A stretch of 19,906 nucleotides of DNA from Bacillota bacterium (GCA_023434855.1 JAEYSJ010000168.1:1-19906); one strand, 5' to 3'. Shown: positions 1 through 6,252, counted from the first letter of the stretch. Numbers and translations are program-made. The notes: generated by a model from the letters alone, not told the origin.

Positions 1-58
1 AAGATATTTCTCAATAGCCGCTATCTTTTCTGTTCCCGATATTTTTGCTTTGTGTGAC
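1..58 (-). CDS. Transposase N-terminus, IS3/IS150-like orfA (partial)
   Basis: The 19 complete codons visible read MSHKAKISGTEKIAAIEKY, the start of a small helix-turn-helix protein of the type encoded by orfA of IS3-family elements (the charged 'KISxxEKIxxIEKYL' beginning is typical). The gene runs off the left edge of the window. It starts at an ATG about 11 bases downstream of a strong GGAGG sequence. That ribosome binding site lies within one arm of a long inverted repeat (67-121), so its access could be controlled by RNA folding. The family call rests on a short stretch and could be another helix-turn-helix transposase type. Confidence 0.5.
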
Positions 59-66
59 ATAAAAAA

Positions 67-121
67 GCTCCTCCTTGTGGTAGGCAGTTTTATTATTTCT
101 ACTGTCTACCACAAGGGGAGC
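67..121 (-). repeat. Inverted repeat covering the transposase ribosome binding site
   Basis: Arms 67-88 and 101-121 are complementary over about 20 base pairs with one bulged base and one mismatch, around a 12-base A/T-rich loop. In a minus-strand RNA entering from outside the element, the downstream arm contains the GGAGG of the transposase gene. Similar fold-back structures in IS10 and IS50 hide the transposase start in read-through transcripts. That role here is inferred. Confidence 0.6.
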
Positions 122-154
122 ATATCAGCTTACACTAAGCTTCCGGGTTTTTAA

Positions 155-295
155 TTATTCAGCGTTCTGATGTGCCATTCCATTCGCTTTCGTTTCCTCG
201 GCCATTGCTTGTTCGCCGCGTTTGATCGCTTCCCTAACCATAGATCCTACTTCACCTGTCGTAACATCGCTCCAATGAGATGTTACTGAATAACC
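155..295 (-). pseudogene. 5'-truncated SASP gene, copy 1
   Basis: Forty-six codons plus stop match the C-terminal part of the complete SASP at 15493-15696 (core WSDVTTGEVGSMVREAIKR, end MAHQNAE). The N-terminal half is missing and no in-frame ATG or GTG precedes it. The upstream residues GYSVTSH differ from those of the complete gene but resemble the other three truncated copies. Differences from the other copies are mainly synonymous, with no frameshift. Its terminator (about 131-154) is incomplete: the minus strand shows the rising arm and loop of a hairpin, but the falling arm is cut where the IS element begins at 127. A relic is most likely; translation from the internal ATG of 'SMV' is possible. 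Confidence 0.7.
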
Positions 296-329
296 TTTTA
301 TTATAGCCTTTAAAAAAACAATTATATGA

Positions 330-549
330 ATCTTAGATGAAATAAATTATACAATTAAATTTGGACTGGTGTCGGTGGATGCCGTATTCGAATTGCTAGA
401 AATAAAGCCTCCATCTTTGCATATTGTTCTTACCGGGCGCTATGCAAATCCTGTAATTATTGACAGAGCTGATCTGGTTACAGAGATGAAAGAAATTAAA
501 CATCCGTTTAACAAAAGGCATAAAGGCGCAAAAAGGTATAGAATTCTAA
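330..549 (+). pseudogene. Remnant of cob(I)alamin adenosyltransferase (CobA/BtuR type)
   Basis: The reading frame gives LDEIN, then VLTGRYANPVIIDRADLVTE, then MKEIKHPFNK, the C-terminal half of CobA/BtuR corrinoid adenosyltransferases, which attach the adenosyl group of ATP to reduced corrinoids. The N-terminal half with the P-loop is absent, and a TGA interrupts the frame at 327-329. One extra A in the run at 513-516 shifts the frame. Removing it restores the family ending GIKAQKGIEF and a stop at 547-549. The gene therefore carries at least a 5' deletion and a frameshift. It starts about 30 bases beyond truncated SASP copy 1, so both may have been cut by one rearrangement. Confidence 0.8.
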
Positions 550-584
550 GAATTCTCCACAAAATAATAAGAGAAATCCATATA

Positions 585-613
585 TTGACTCCAGCAGTAA
601 ATGACTTTACAAT
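585..613 (+). promoter_or_regulatory. Promoter of the marR gene
   Basis: TTGACT (585-590) and TACAAT (608-613) are separated by exactly 17 bases, a near-consensus housekeeping promoter. The predicted transcription start falls in or just after the palindrome at 617-631. Confidence 0.65.
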
Positions 614-616
614 AAT

Positions 617-631
617 GTTAGTATATTAACA
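617..631 (+). promoter_or_regulatory. MarR operator palindrome at the marR promoter
   Basis: GTTAGTATATTAACA forms a TGTTA...TAACA inverted repeat immediately downstream of the -10 box. It matches 13 of 15 bases of the sequence found twice upstream of the neighbouring zinc-finger gene (1680-1694 and 1703-1717). Shared palindromes at the regulator's own promoter and at a neighbour's promoter are typical of MarR autoregulation. Confidence 0.6.
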
Positions 632-734
632 ATATGTAGTACATTACAAACAAGATTGGAGGTTCTGAGAAATTACACACAATGAAAACTTTCCGGACCG
701 ATATCTTTCAACCCGTACATTAATTGAACTAACA

Positions 735-1136
735 TTGTTGTGGGATAGTTTAGATGATGTTCTAGAGATGCACTTTGCCCGGTATGGTTTATCCAAAGCT
801 AAGTTTAATGCCTTAGTTCAATTGTTCATGACCGGTGGCCAGGGTCTGACCCAGTCAGAACTGGGGAAAATGATGCTGGTTTCCAGGGCCAATATTACCA
901 GACTGATAGACCGGTTGGAAAAAGATGATCTGGTGGTTCGCAAGCCTGATACCACCGATAAAAGGGTTTTTCAACTTTGTCTTACCGACAGGGCTAAAAT
1001 GCTTATGAACACCTTCGTTCCCATACATAACCAATATGTATATAAGATTATGTCCGCGTTGGACAAAGATGAAAAGGAAATGCTTATTTTATTGCTGGGA
1101 AAACTCAAAATAGGATTAGAATCAAATAATTTTTAA
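735..1136 (+). CDS. MarR-family transcriptional regulator
   Basis: This is a one-domain winged-helix DNA-binding protein. The segment SELGKMMLVSRANITRLIDR is the recognition helix-turn-helix, followed by the wing with DTTDKRVFQLCLT, a hallmark of MarR proteins that usually respond to small ligands or oxidation. The start is uncertain. TTG at 735 is the first conventional start codon, but the frame stays open to 669, and the extra residues (ending STRTLIELTL before LWDSL) fit the first dimerisation helix of the family. A GGAGG at 658-662 lies 9 bases before an ATT at 672, giving a 154-residue protein if ATT is used. An out-of-frame ATG at 682 would reach the frame with one added base, so an early frameshift or a mutated start is possible. 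It ends at the bidirectional terminator at 1161-1198. Confidence 0.88.
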   Translation: MLWDSLDDVLEMHFARYGLSKAKFNALVQLFMTGGQGLTQSELGKMMLVSRANITRLIDRLEKDDLVVRKPDTTDKRVFQLCLTDRAKMLMNTFVPIHNQYVYKIMSALDKDEKEMLILLLGKLKIGLESNNF

Positions 1137-1160
1137 AATTAGTAATACGATCTATAGATT

Positions 1161-1198
1161 AAACAAACAGCAGGGGCGACTGCCCCTGCTGTTTGTTT
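1161..1198. terminator. Bidirectional terminator between marR and the zinc-finger gene
   Basis: A perfect 17-base-pair stem (1161-1177 with 1182-1198) encloses a 4-base loop, with a GC-rich core and A/T-rich outer ends on both strands. It sits between two convergent genes. Confidence 0.85.
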
Positions 1199-1598
1199 AA
1201 TCTTCGCTATTCAGTCTGCCAAGGGTATCTTTTTCCCAGATCTTAATAAAGATCTGGCCATTTTCTCTAAAGCCATGAACAAGCTCACAATGTCTTAATA
1301 TGGCAAAGTTTTTTTCCATCTGCAACTTAGTTAAATTCAATTTGTTCATAATTTGTTCGGCAGTAACCGGGCCTTCTGCCTTAACATAATGGTAGAATTC
1401 TTTTTGCAGTTCAGTCAATCCGTCCGTTCCTTCCTGGCCGGCTATTTTACGGGACGTTTTAGCGCTGTGGACAGCAGCGACATCGCAGGTACGCGGGGGT
1501 TCCAGCATTTCAACATAGCAATCCTCGCAAAGAAGCTGCCCTCTGTGGAGACATTGTTCTCCCTCTGGAATTTCAGCATTACATTTAGTGCAGATCAC
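1197..1598 (-). CDS. Zinc-finger/winged-helix protein of unknown function
   Basis: From the GTG at 1598 the protein has 133 residues. The N-terminus has a two-part zinc-binding knuckle (CTKC near residue 3, CEDC near residue 24), then EPPRTCD, a linker with GTDGLTELQKEFYHYVKAEG, and a winged-helix-like C-terminal region. It resembles small uncharacterised LIM-like proteins of anaerobic Firmicutes; I do not know its function. GTG at 1598 is preferred because AAAGGA lies 9 bases upstream. An in-frame ATG at 1607 is too close to that site, and a longer frame starting at 1688 would begin inside the operator, close to the predicted transcription start. Its promoter is overlapped by operator-like palindromes matching the marR promoter, so repression by the MarR protein is likely. 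Confidence 0.75.
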   Translation of the reverse strand: MICTKCNAEIPEGEQCLHRGQLLCEDCYVEMLEPPRTCDVAAVHSAKTSRKIAGQEGTDGLTELQKEFYHYVKAEGPVTAEQIMNKLNLTKLQMEKNFAILRHCELVHGFRENGQIFIKIWEKDTLGRLNSED

Positions 1599-1679
1599 GA
1601 TAATCATTCCTTTCATTATGGGTAATCTTTTGAAATTCACACCGTTTGAGGTAAACGGGTTGGATCCGGTTTCACATAT

Positions 1680-1717
1680 TGTTAACATGCTAACAAAATA
1701 ATGTTAGCATGTTAACA
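1680..1717. promoter_or_regulatory. Double operator for the MarR regulator
   Basis: TGTTAACATGCTAAC (1680-1694) and its exact reverse complement (1703-1717) form 15-base arms around an 8-base spacer. Each arm also contains the palindromic unit seen at the marR promoter (617-631). The downstream arm covers the -10 box and part of the spacer of the minus-strand promoter at 1701-1729, so binding should block transcription of the zinc-finger gene. Confidence 0.65.
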
Positions 1718-1729
1718 TTCCATAGTCAA
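1701..1729 (-). promoter_or_regulatory. Promoter of the zinc-finger gene
   Basis: On the minus strand TTGACT (1724-1729) and TAACAT (1701-1706) are spaced by 17 bases. The -10 box is weaker than consensus and lies inside the operator palindrome. Confidence 0.5.
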
Positions 1730-1881
1730 TGCCTTTTTTTTGCAATTCCGGGCGCGTCTGCAGACTGAGGAACCAGGAGTTATGTTGTCAACAAATGAAT
1801 TATTAATTATTGATTAAACAGATAGATTCCGAAATTAAATAAGAATGATCATATTGAAGTAATAAGAATAGAGGGCATAGG

Positions 1882-2028
1882 ATGATTGAAATACAAGGAT
1901 TGGTAAAGAAGTTTGGAGAACGTGCTGTTGTTGATAATCTCACCCTGAGTGTAAATAAAGGGAAAACCTTCGGTTTGTTAGGGCCGAATGGTGCCGTTGC
2001 CGGGGGTTATAATGCCAACAGCCGGTAA
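1882..2028 (+). pseudogene. ABC transporter ATPase, N-terminal fragment
   Basis: The frame begins MIEIQGLVKKFGERAVVDNL and continues to GLLGPNGA, the start of an ABC ATPase up to the Walker A loop. It then breaks before the GKT/S residues needed to bind ATP and ends after about 14 unrelated residues, 48 in all. The start has an ATG with only a weak purine-rich sequence before it. It cannot be an active ATPase. The break near 1995 joins it to the 3' end of an apparently different gene (2012-2140), so a deletion joined two genes here. Confidence 0.75.
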
Positions 2029-2140
2029 TATTATTATGGTAATGTGCGGCTTGATGATTGGGCTGGTAGTACAGCTTACGGCCTGGCTAGCTGCTGTGCC
2101 GGGCGGAAAGCTTTATATGCCGCCTGTCGGAGCAAGGTGA
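2012..2140 (+). pseudogene. C-terminal fragment of an unidentified membrane protein
   Basis: A 42-codon frame (MPTAGNIIMVMCGLMIGLVV, ending in YMPPVGAR) contains one hydrophobic helix and ends in a short charged tail. It follows directly on the ABC ATPase fragment in another frame and has no ribosome binding site of its own. It looks like the last transmembrane segment of a larger protein, perhaps a transporter. I cannot name the family. Confidence 0.35.
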
Positions 2141-2191
2141 CGCCATCCTTGTTATAACACCGTACGGGGGAATAATCGCTATCTCTAAATA

Positions 2192-2231
2192 TAAAATCCT
2201 GCCATTCACAGTATGAATTAGCAGGATTTTA
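2192..2231 (-). terminator. Terminator of truncated SASP copy 2
   Basis: An 11-base stem (2192-2202 with 2221-2231), extended by ATTCA/TGAAT inside, is T-rich on the minus-strand side. Nearly the same hairpin follows copy 4 at 12633-12670. Confidence 0.75.
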
Positions 2232-2247
2232 GAAATGTCGCACATAT

Positions 2248-2388
2248 TTATTTAGCGTTTTGATGAACTGCACCATTAGTTTTTGCTTCTTCTGCTATCG
2301 CTTGCTCACCACGTCTAATAGCTTCACGTAACATAGATCCAACTTCACCCGTAGTAACGTCGCTCCAATGAGATGTTTGTAAATAACC
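2248..2388 (-). pseudogene. 5'-truncated SASP gene, copy 2
   Basis: Forty-six codons plus stop encode GYLQTSH, then WSDVTTGEVGSMLREAIRR and GAVHQNAK. The frame is closed by a TAG three codons before GYLQ (2395-2397), and no ATG or GTG start exists in between. The 28 bases from the GGTTAT start are identical to copy 3, whereas the rest differs mainly at third codon positions. The 3' flank including the terminator is shared with copy 4. Upstream it abuts the 3' end of the DUF523 gene region. Confidence 0.7.
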
Positions 2389-2457
2389 TTTTTTCTAATG
2401 AGCGGCAGGAATATCCGCCCCCTCAGCCTTATAAATGCAAAGGCTTTGAATTCTATG

Positions 2458-3009
2458 CTAATTATATAACATCTCATTTATGGCAGCGACGGCCCGACTT
2501 GGTTCTCGGGCCTTTATACCTACCATTTTTATAGAGATATGCTTCTCAGCAAGCTTGTCACTCAGCATTTTTATAAATATTCCTTGCCCCGGATGCTCTT
2601 TATCCTCCGACCAAGTTGTTTCTACGCCACAAGTTGGTGAACAATTTATTCCGACGAGTCCAACTATTTTTAAATCATGCTTTCGATATTCATTAACTTG
2701 ATAAACGATATTGTCAATTATGTATCGACACAACTCTCGCGATTTTTCTTCATTCATTCGTTGAGCTACCCGGGAATCTTCCGATTCAATAGTAGTTTTT
2801 GATCCTGGAACAATTTCTCTGTCGAGACCAAGATACAAAAATTCAGGACATGGTAATTGTACTAATCCGACATCTGCATCAAGCAAAACTTTCACCGCTT
2901 CTCTAATAACACCAGGATAATAGGCACACGCATTTATTTTTGCATTCTGATTAAGGACGCAGTGCGCAACCAATATTACTTTCTTACTTCTTTTATCCGT
3001 AAACATCAT
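2458..3009 (-). CDS. DUF523/TudS-related putative desulfidase
   Basis: The 183-residue protein has the features of the CD3072-type branch of the DUF523 family, which includes the thiouracil desulfurase TudS. TudS uses an iron-sulfur cluster held by conserved cysteines to remove sulfur from thiolated compounds. The cysteine motifs are AHCVLNQ near residue 17, LPCPEFLYLGLDR near 54 and GINCSPTCGVE near 123-127. Substrate is unknown. GAGGGAGGG lies just before tandem ATG codons (3009 and 3006), either of which could be the start. A truncated relative lies immediately upstream at 3075-3320 on the same strand. Confidence 0.85.
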   Translation of the reverse strand: MMFTDKRSKKVILVAHCVLNQNAKINACAYYPGVIREAVKVLLDADVGLVQLPCPEFLYLGLDREIVPGSKTTIESEDSRVAQRMNEEKSRELCRYIIDNIVYQVNEYRKHDLKIVGLVGINCSPTCGVETTWSEDKEHPGQGIFIKMLSDKLAEKHISIKMVGIKAREPSRAVAAINEMLYN

Positions 3010-3074
3010 GTCCCTCCCTCAATGAACTCTTCATTTCATCGCTTTACTTGCTATTTTACAATATTTGGCTGAAA

Positions 3075-3320
3075 TTAGCAGTGACACAGCTTTTTTACAC
3101 ACTCTAAGGCGTCGCTAATGTTCTGGCCTCTTATACCTATTGTTGGAATATGTATATTCTTCTTCGCCAATTCTTCGCATAACGGCTTTATAAAAACACC
3201 TTCGCCTTTCACTTCTTGATTATCGCGGGAGGTGTAATCAATACCACAGCTTGGTGAACGGTTAATACCGAGAATCCCAAGTATTAAAGGACTTTTTCCC
3301 TTTTTGGTTTCTCCTTGCAA
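3075..3320 (-). pseudogene. Truncated second DUF523/TudS-like gene
   Basis: Eighty-one residues match the C-terminal half of the neighbouring DUF523 protein (ILGINRSPSCGIDYT against VGINCSPTCGVETT; GVFIKPLCEEL against GIFIKMLSDKL). The N-terminal half with two of the cysteine motifs is missing, and one cysteine of the remaining motif is arginine. The only start is a TTG at 3320, five codons after an in-frame TGA; the AGGAGA nearby lies inside the frame. It is probably a decayed paralogue left from a tandem duplication, unlikely to hold an iron-sulfur cluster alone. Confidence 0.65.
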
Positions 3321-3437
3321 TTCGTCTTGGCATCACTTTTGCCAAGGTTTCTGGATGTTGATCAAATCATACCAGTGAGGAAGACAGAAAGAGTGCACTA
3401 TATCTGCTTACATACTCAATCGGAAATAGCCAAATGG

Positions 3438-4205
3438 TTATTCTTTATCCTGTACATCATTTTCTTTGACCCTATACCAATATGAATATAGTCTTGCAAA
3501 TCCAAGTTTTTCATACAGTTTTATTGCTGCAGCGTTGCAGGAAACTACTTGCAAATAAGCGTCAGTAGCACCATCTGCTATTCCGGCGTTTATAATTGCA
3601 AGGCATAAATTCTTTCCGAATCCTTGATTTCTGTAACTCGCATCTACATAAATGTCGAACAGCCCAATGTAATTACGTTCAAGAACACCTAATCCACACC
3701 CAACAATGGAGTTATTTTTTTTAATATAAGCACAAAAAGTCCGATTAGGGATATTGGTTAACATCATCTTAGCTGTACTTTTCTTTAATTCTTCCTTAAT
3801 GCCATTTAATTCTAAAAGCCTATCAATCCAAAAATCCTCAATTGTTTCGCTAGTATCGACTTCTTCAGCATACGCTGGAACTTTTCCCCGAATAAGCTTT
3901 AGAGTCATGATATCGACTTGTTTTCTTATTTGATAACCTAGTTTAGACAAATGCTCGTCTAAGTTCGGAGGGCTTGTTTCCGTCATTTTGTATACAGTTG
4001 GAAGTCCTTGCGAGAAATATTTGTTTTCACAATAGCTGACTTTAATATTTAAATCAAGATTTGACTCAAATAATGGATTAATACAATTTGCTCTGAACGT
4101 GTATCCATTTGAAAACCTTAATAACCAACCGTCATATAATTCTGTTTTAATTGAAGGAAACGCATTTATCGCCATTTCCTCTAGATGATTTATCAAGCTT
4201 CTCAT
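3438..4205 (-). CDS. GNAT-family N-acetyltransferase
   Basis: The 255-residue protein has an N-terminal region of about 120 residues (with MEAxNAFP-like and YDGWLLRFSNGYTFRANCI segments seen in a two-part GNAT subgroup) and a C-terminal acetyltransferase fold. The acetyl-CoA binding motif is DASYRNQGFGKNLCLAII at about residues 188-205, followed by LQVVSCNAAAIKLYEKLGF, the usual last strand-helix of the family. The acceptor substrate is unknown. The start at 4205 follows GGAGGATTAATGA, a good ribosome binding site. The gene appears intact and stands alone between decayed loci. Confidence 0.85.
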   Translation of the reverse strand: MRSLINHLEEMAINAFPSIKTELYDGWLLRFSNGYTFRANCINPLFESNLDLNIKVSYCENKYFSQGLPTVYKMTETSPPNLDEHLSKLGYQIRKQVDIMTLKLIRGKVPAYAEEVDTSETIEDFWIDRLLELNGIKEELKKSTAKMMLTNIPNRTFCAYIKKNNSIVGCGLGVLERNYIGLFDIYVDASYRNQGFGKNLCLAIINAGIADGATDAYLQVVSCNAAAIKLYEKLGFARLYSYWYRVKENDVQDKE

Positions 4206-4209
4206 TCAT

Positions 4210-4525
4210 TAATCCTCCTTTCTATCTTCATTTGCAGATAATTTATCCATTATATTCCATTACTATGTTGATACGGAAAATCCTCCATAGTTTTTGTCAT
4301 AGACTTTGACTATTACCGATAAATACTCCCTTATTCCAACGAACTTTCGCCTTTATGAGCATGGCGTCACGGTCAAAATTACATAACATGCGCTCTATTT
4401 GGCAGTAATAAGTAGAGGTCCCAAGTAATATCAGAATTATACAGACACTCGCTAAGCGCCTAAACAGTATGATCAATAGAAATATGTAGGGTACTTGCCT
4501 TCTTAACAGCCTATTAGATAAAAAA
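4210..4525. other. Gene-free stretch before SASP copy 3
   Basis: No supported gene lies here. On the minus strand a frame from TTG at 4476 to TGA at 4297 gives 59 residues with a hydrophobic N-terminus (LASVCIILILLGTSTYYCQ), but no ribosome binding site is visible, so it is at best a remnant. Confidence 0.4.
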
Positions 4526-4562
4526 ACAAAACCAAAAGTCTATTCTAGACTTCCGGTTTTGT
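4526..4562 (-). terminator. Terminator of truncated SASP copy 3
   Basis: On the minus strand ACAAAACCGGAAGTCTA pairs with TAGACTTTTGGTTTTGT (two G-U pairs) and is followed by T-rich sequence. Confidence 0.75.
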
Positions 4563-4564
4563 TC

Positions 4565-4705
4565 TTATTTCGCATTTTGGTGAGCCATACCATTGGCTTT
4601 GGCTTCCTGGGCAATCGCCTGTTCACCGCGTTTGATAGCTTCACGTACCATAGAGCCAACTTCCCCTGTAGTTACATCGCTCCAATGAGATGTTTGTAAA
4701 TAACC
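4565..4705 (-). pseudogene. 5'-truncated SASP gene, copy 3
   Basis: Forty-six codons plus stop encode GYLQTSH, then WSDVTTGEVGSMVREAIKR and GMAHQNAK. A TAG lies six codons upstream of GYLQ, with no start codon between. Of the four fragments its protein sequence is closest to the complete SASP (15493-15696), yet its first 24 bases match only the other fragments. An intact terminator follows. Confidence 0.7.
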
Positions 4706-4971
4706 TTTTTGCCTTTTCTTCTATGCTATTCACTCGATGTGCCTTTTGGCAGACGGATAATACTAATACACGGAAATCGGTGTTTTGTGTAAAGTGTGAC
4801 CTTCATAGTTCTGTGTCCTTTAAATTTAGGAAACCTTTAGTTATATCGGGAAAAACCATAGAAATTAACAGTTATTAAAGAAACTACTTTTAACAGGCTA
4901 TATCTACCTGCTGCTGGGTGATTTTGAGAAAGTTAATTCTTGAATAGCACGAATACTCCCATTAGGCCAAC

Positions 4972-5964
4972 TTACAAGATAATTTCCTTTCCTACTTTTA
5001 ACTCCACATAATGTTTTTCGAAGGCTTTCTGAAATTGATTAATGCTCCAATCAGAGCTATCATGTGCGGACAGAGCCACTAACTGAGGGTTTACCTGTTT
5101 TATGATATCAATTCCATTTAGAACTTGTTTTTCATTAATACCATTCCATGGAGGATTGTCCGAACCTACTATATTCTGGATATTAAAAGGACCCTTAATT
5201 ACCCTGCCACCTTTTACCGGGTAGTGAAGTCCGCCAATTATGGCGTAAATCGGTTCGTTAAAGACCCTTTGAACCTTTTCGATTAATCTTTCTATTGTTT
5301 GATGTCCGCAGCCAATTATTATGACCAGTCCTTTACCTTCGAGATTAATTACTAAACTATGCTCAAGTGTATAACCCATGATAAATAAGTACCTTGGAAT
5401 AACACCTGTACTCGCAATGCCAGTTTCTAACACTTGTGGATCACTGATGATTTTTACTTTTGGATTCGGATTCCATTTGGAAGGTGTTATATTGTCCGGG
5501 GCAAAGACAGGGATTTCAGGCACTTCCACTATTCCCTGGGAGAGGCTGAAGGTTTTTTCTCTCTGTTCTTTCATTCCACCAATATGATCCAAATGAATAT
5601 GACTGATAAATATCATATTTAACTTATTAAAATCAACGGCTAATTTACTGGCATTCACAATCAATGGAGAAGGATGTTCCTTATTAACATTATAGCCGAC
5701 ATCCATCAGAATTGTAGTATCATCTGCTTTAATTAAATAGGAAACGCCTGGTTCTGTTCTTAATTCATCTCTATCAGTATAATAATCGATTAAAGGTAAT
5801 ACCGATAAACTCTTAACCGATCCAAAAGTTGGCATCTTCGGGGTGTTAGCCCATTGTATTTCCTTTTCAACTCGGAGCTTACCAATATTTAACTCAGTAA
5901 CCTTAACAATAAGTACTATCCCCAAGCACAATAAGCAAAAAAACATTATGTAGATGAATACCAT
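4972..5964 (-). CDS. Membrane-anchored metallo-beta-lactamase-fold hydrolase (COG1237-like)
   Basis: The 330-residue protein begins with one transmembrane helix (about residues 2-21), so the catalytic domain is probably tethered to the membrane. Metal-binding residues are visible in SHIHLDHIGG (His122, His124, Asp126, His127), with further candidates in LEHS (about 202), GCGHQT (221), GGLHYP (247) and SAHDSSDW (301). The order fits the COG1237 family, related to the 7,8-dihydropterin-6-methyl-4-(beta-D-ribofuranosyl)-aminobenzene-5'-phosphate synthase type. The substrate is unknown. GGAGG lies just upstream of the ATG at 5964. The last histidine motif differs from the HCTG usual in this family. 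It seems to be a single-gene unit. Confidence 0.85.
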   Translation of the reverse strand: MVFIYIMFFCLLCLGIVLIVKVTELNIGKLRVEKEIQWANTPKMPTFGSVKSLSVLPLIDYYTDRDELRTEPGVSYLIKADDTTILMDVGYNVNKEHPSPLIVNASKLAVDFNKLNMIFISHIHLDHIGGMKEQREKTFSLSQGIVEVPEIPVFAPDNITPSKWNPNPKVKIISDPQVLETGIASTGVIPRYLFIMGYTLEHSLVINLEGKGLVIIIGCGHQTIERLIEKVQRVFNEPIYAIIGGLHYPVKGGRVIKGPFNIQNIVGSDNPPWNGINEKQVLNGIDIIKQVNPQLVALSAHDSSDWSINQFQKAFEKHYVELKVGKEIIL

Positions 5965-6179
5965 AAAAACCTCCTAAACTTTTGCGTATTAACAAACAAT
6001 ATTATTGAGCTTATTTGCCATAGCCAAGGTACCGCTTTTTTATTGCCATAGCACAATTTTTAATGGGTATACTTCCTCAAATCCAGAAACTACTAGAGAA
6101 TGGGTAAATTAGCTCTGGTTTGTATTTACAAAATTTCATAATAAATGCTGTCCATTCGAACTTGTTCTGATAAGATGAT

Positions 6180-6245
6180 CTACTCGCATGAGTACAAAAC
6201 AGTTCCGTTTTTATAATCCAGCACCGTCAGCAGCCCGACCTTATG
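6180..6245 (-). pseudogene. Possible transposase remnant
   Basis: A short minus-strand frame reads DHKVGLLTVLDYKNGTVLYS and ends at a TAG at 6180-6182. It looks like the beginning of the catalytic domain of an IS630-like or related DDE transposase, but about 21 residues are too few to be sure. No start or further homology is visible. Confidence 0.25.
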
Positions 6246-6252
6246 ATCTATC

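Larger units (their letters stand above)
1..127 (-). mobile_element. Left-edge end of an IS3-like insertion sequence
   Basis: The minus strand carries the start of a transposase gene (ATG at 56-58) preceded by a GGAGG-type site at about 70-75. The element probably ends at 127, because the minus strand reads TGATATGCTCCCCTTGTGG from there and IS3-family ends commonly begin with TG. The other end lies outside the window, so neither target duplication nor terminal repeats can be checked. The boundary also coincides with the abrupt loss of the terminator stem of the neighbouring SASP fragment, which supports an insertion there. Confidence 0.6.

Noticed and set aside
2295..2477. 60-residue minus-strand frame over SASP copy 2
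   Set aside because: It is out of frame with the conserved SASP residues and its sequence has no protein-like conservation across the other copies.
4297..4476. 59-residue minus-strand frame with a hydrophobic N-terminus
   Set aside because: The only start is TTG with no ribosome binding site, and no family is recognisable; it may be a gene scrap.
4900..4970. Minus-strand frame VSWPNGSIRAIQELTFSKSP after the metallo-beta-lactamase gene
   Set aside because: About 23 residues with no start; it looks gene-like but is too short to assign.
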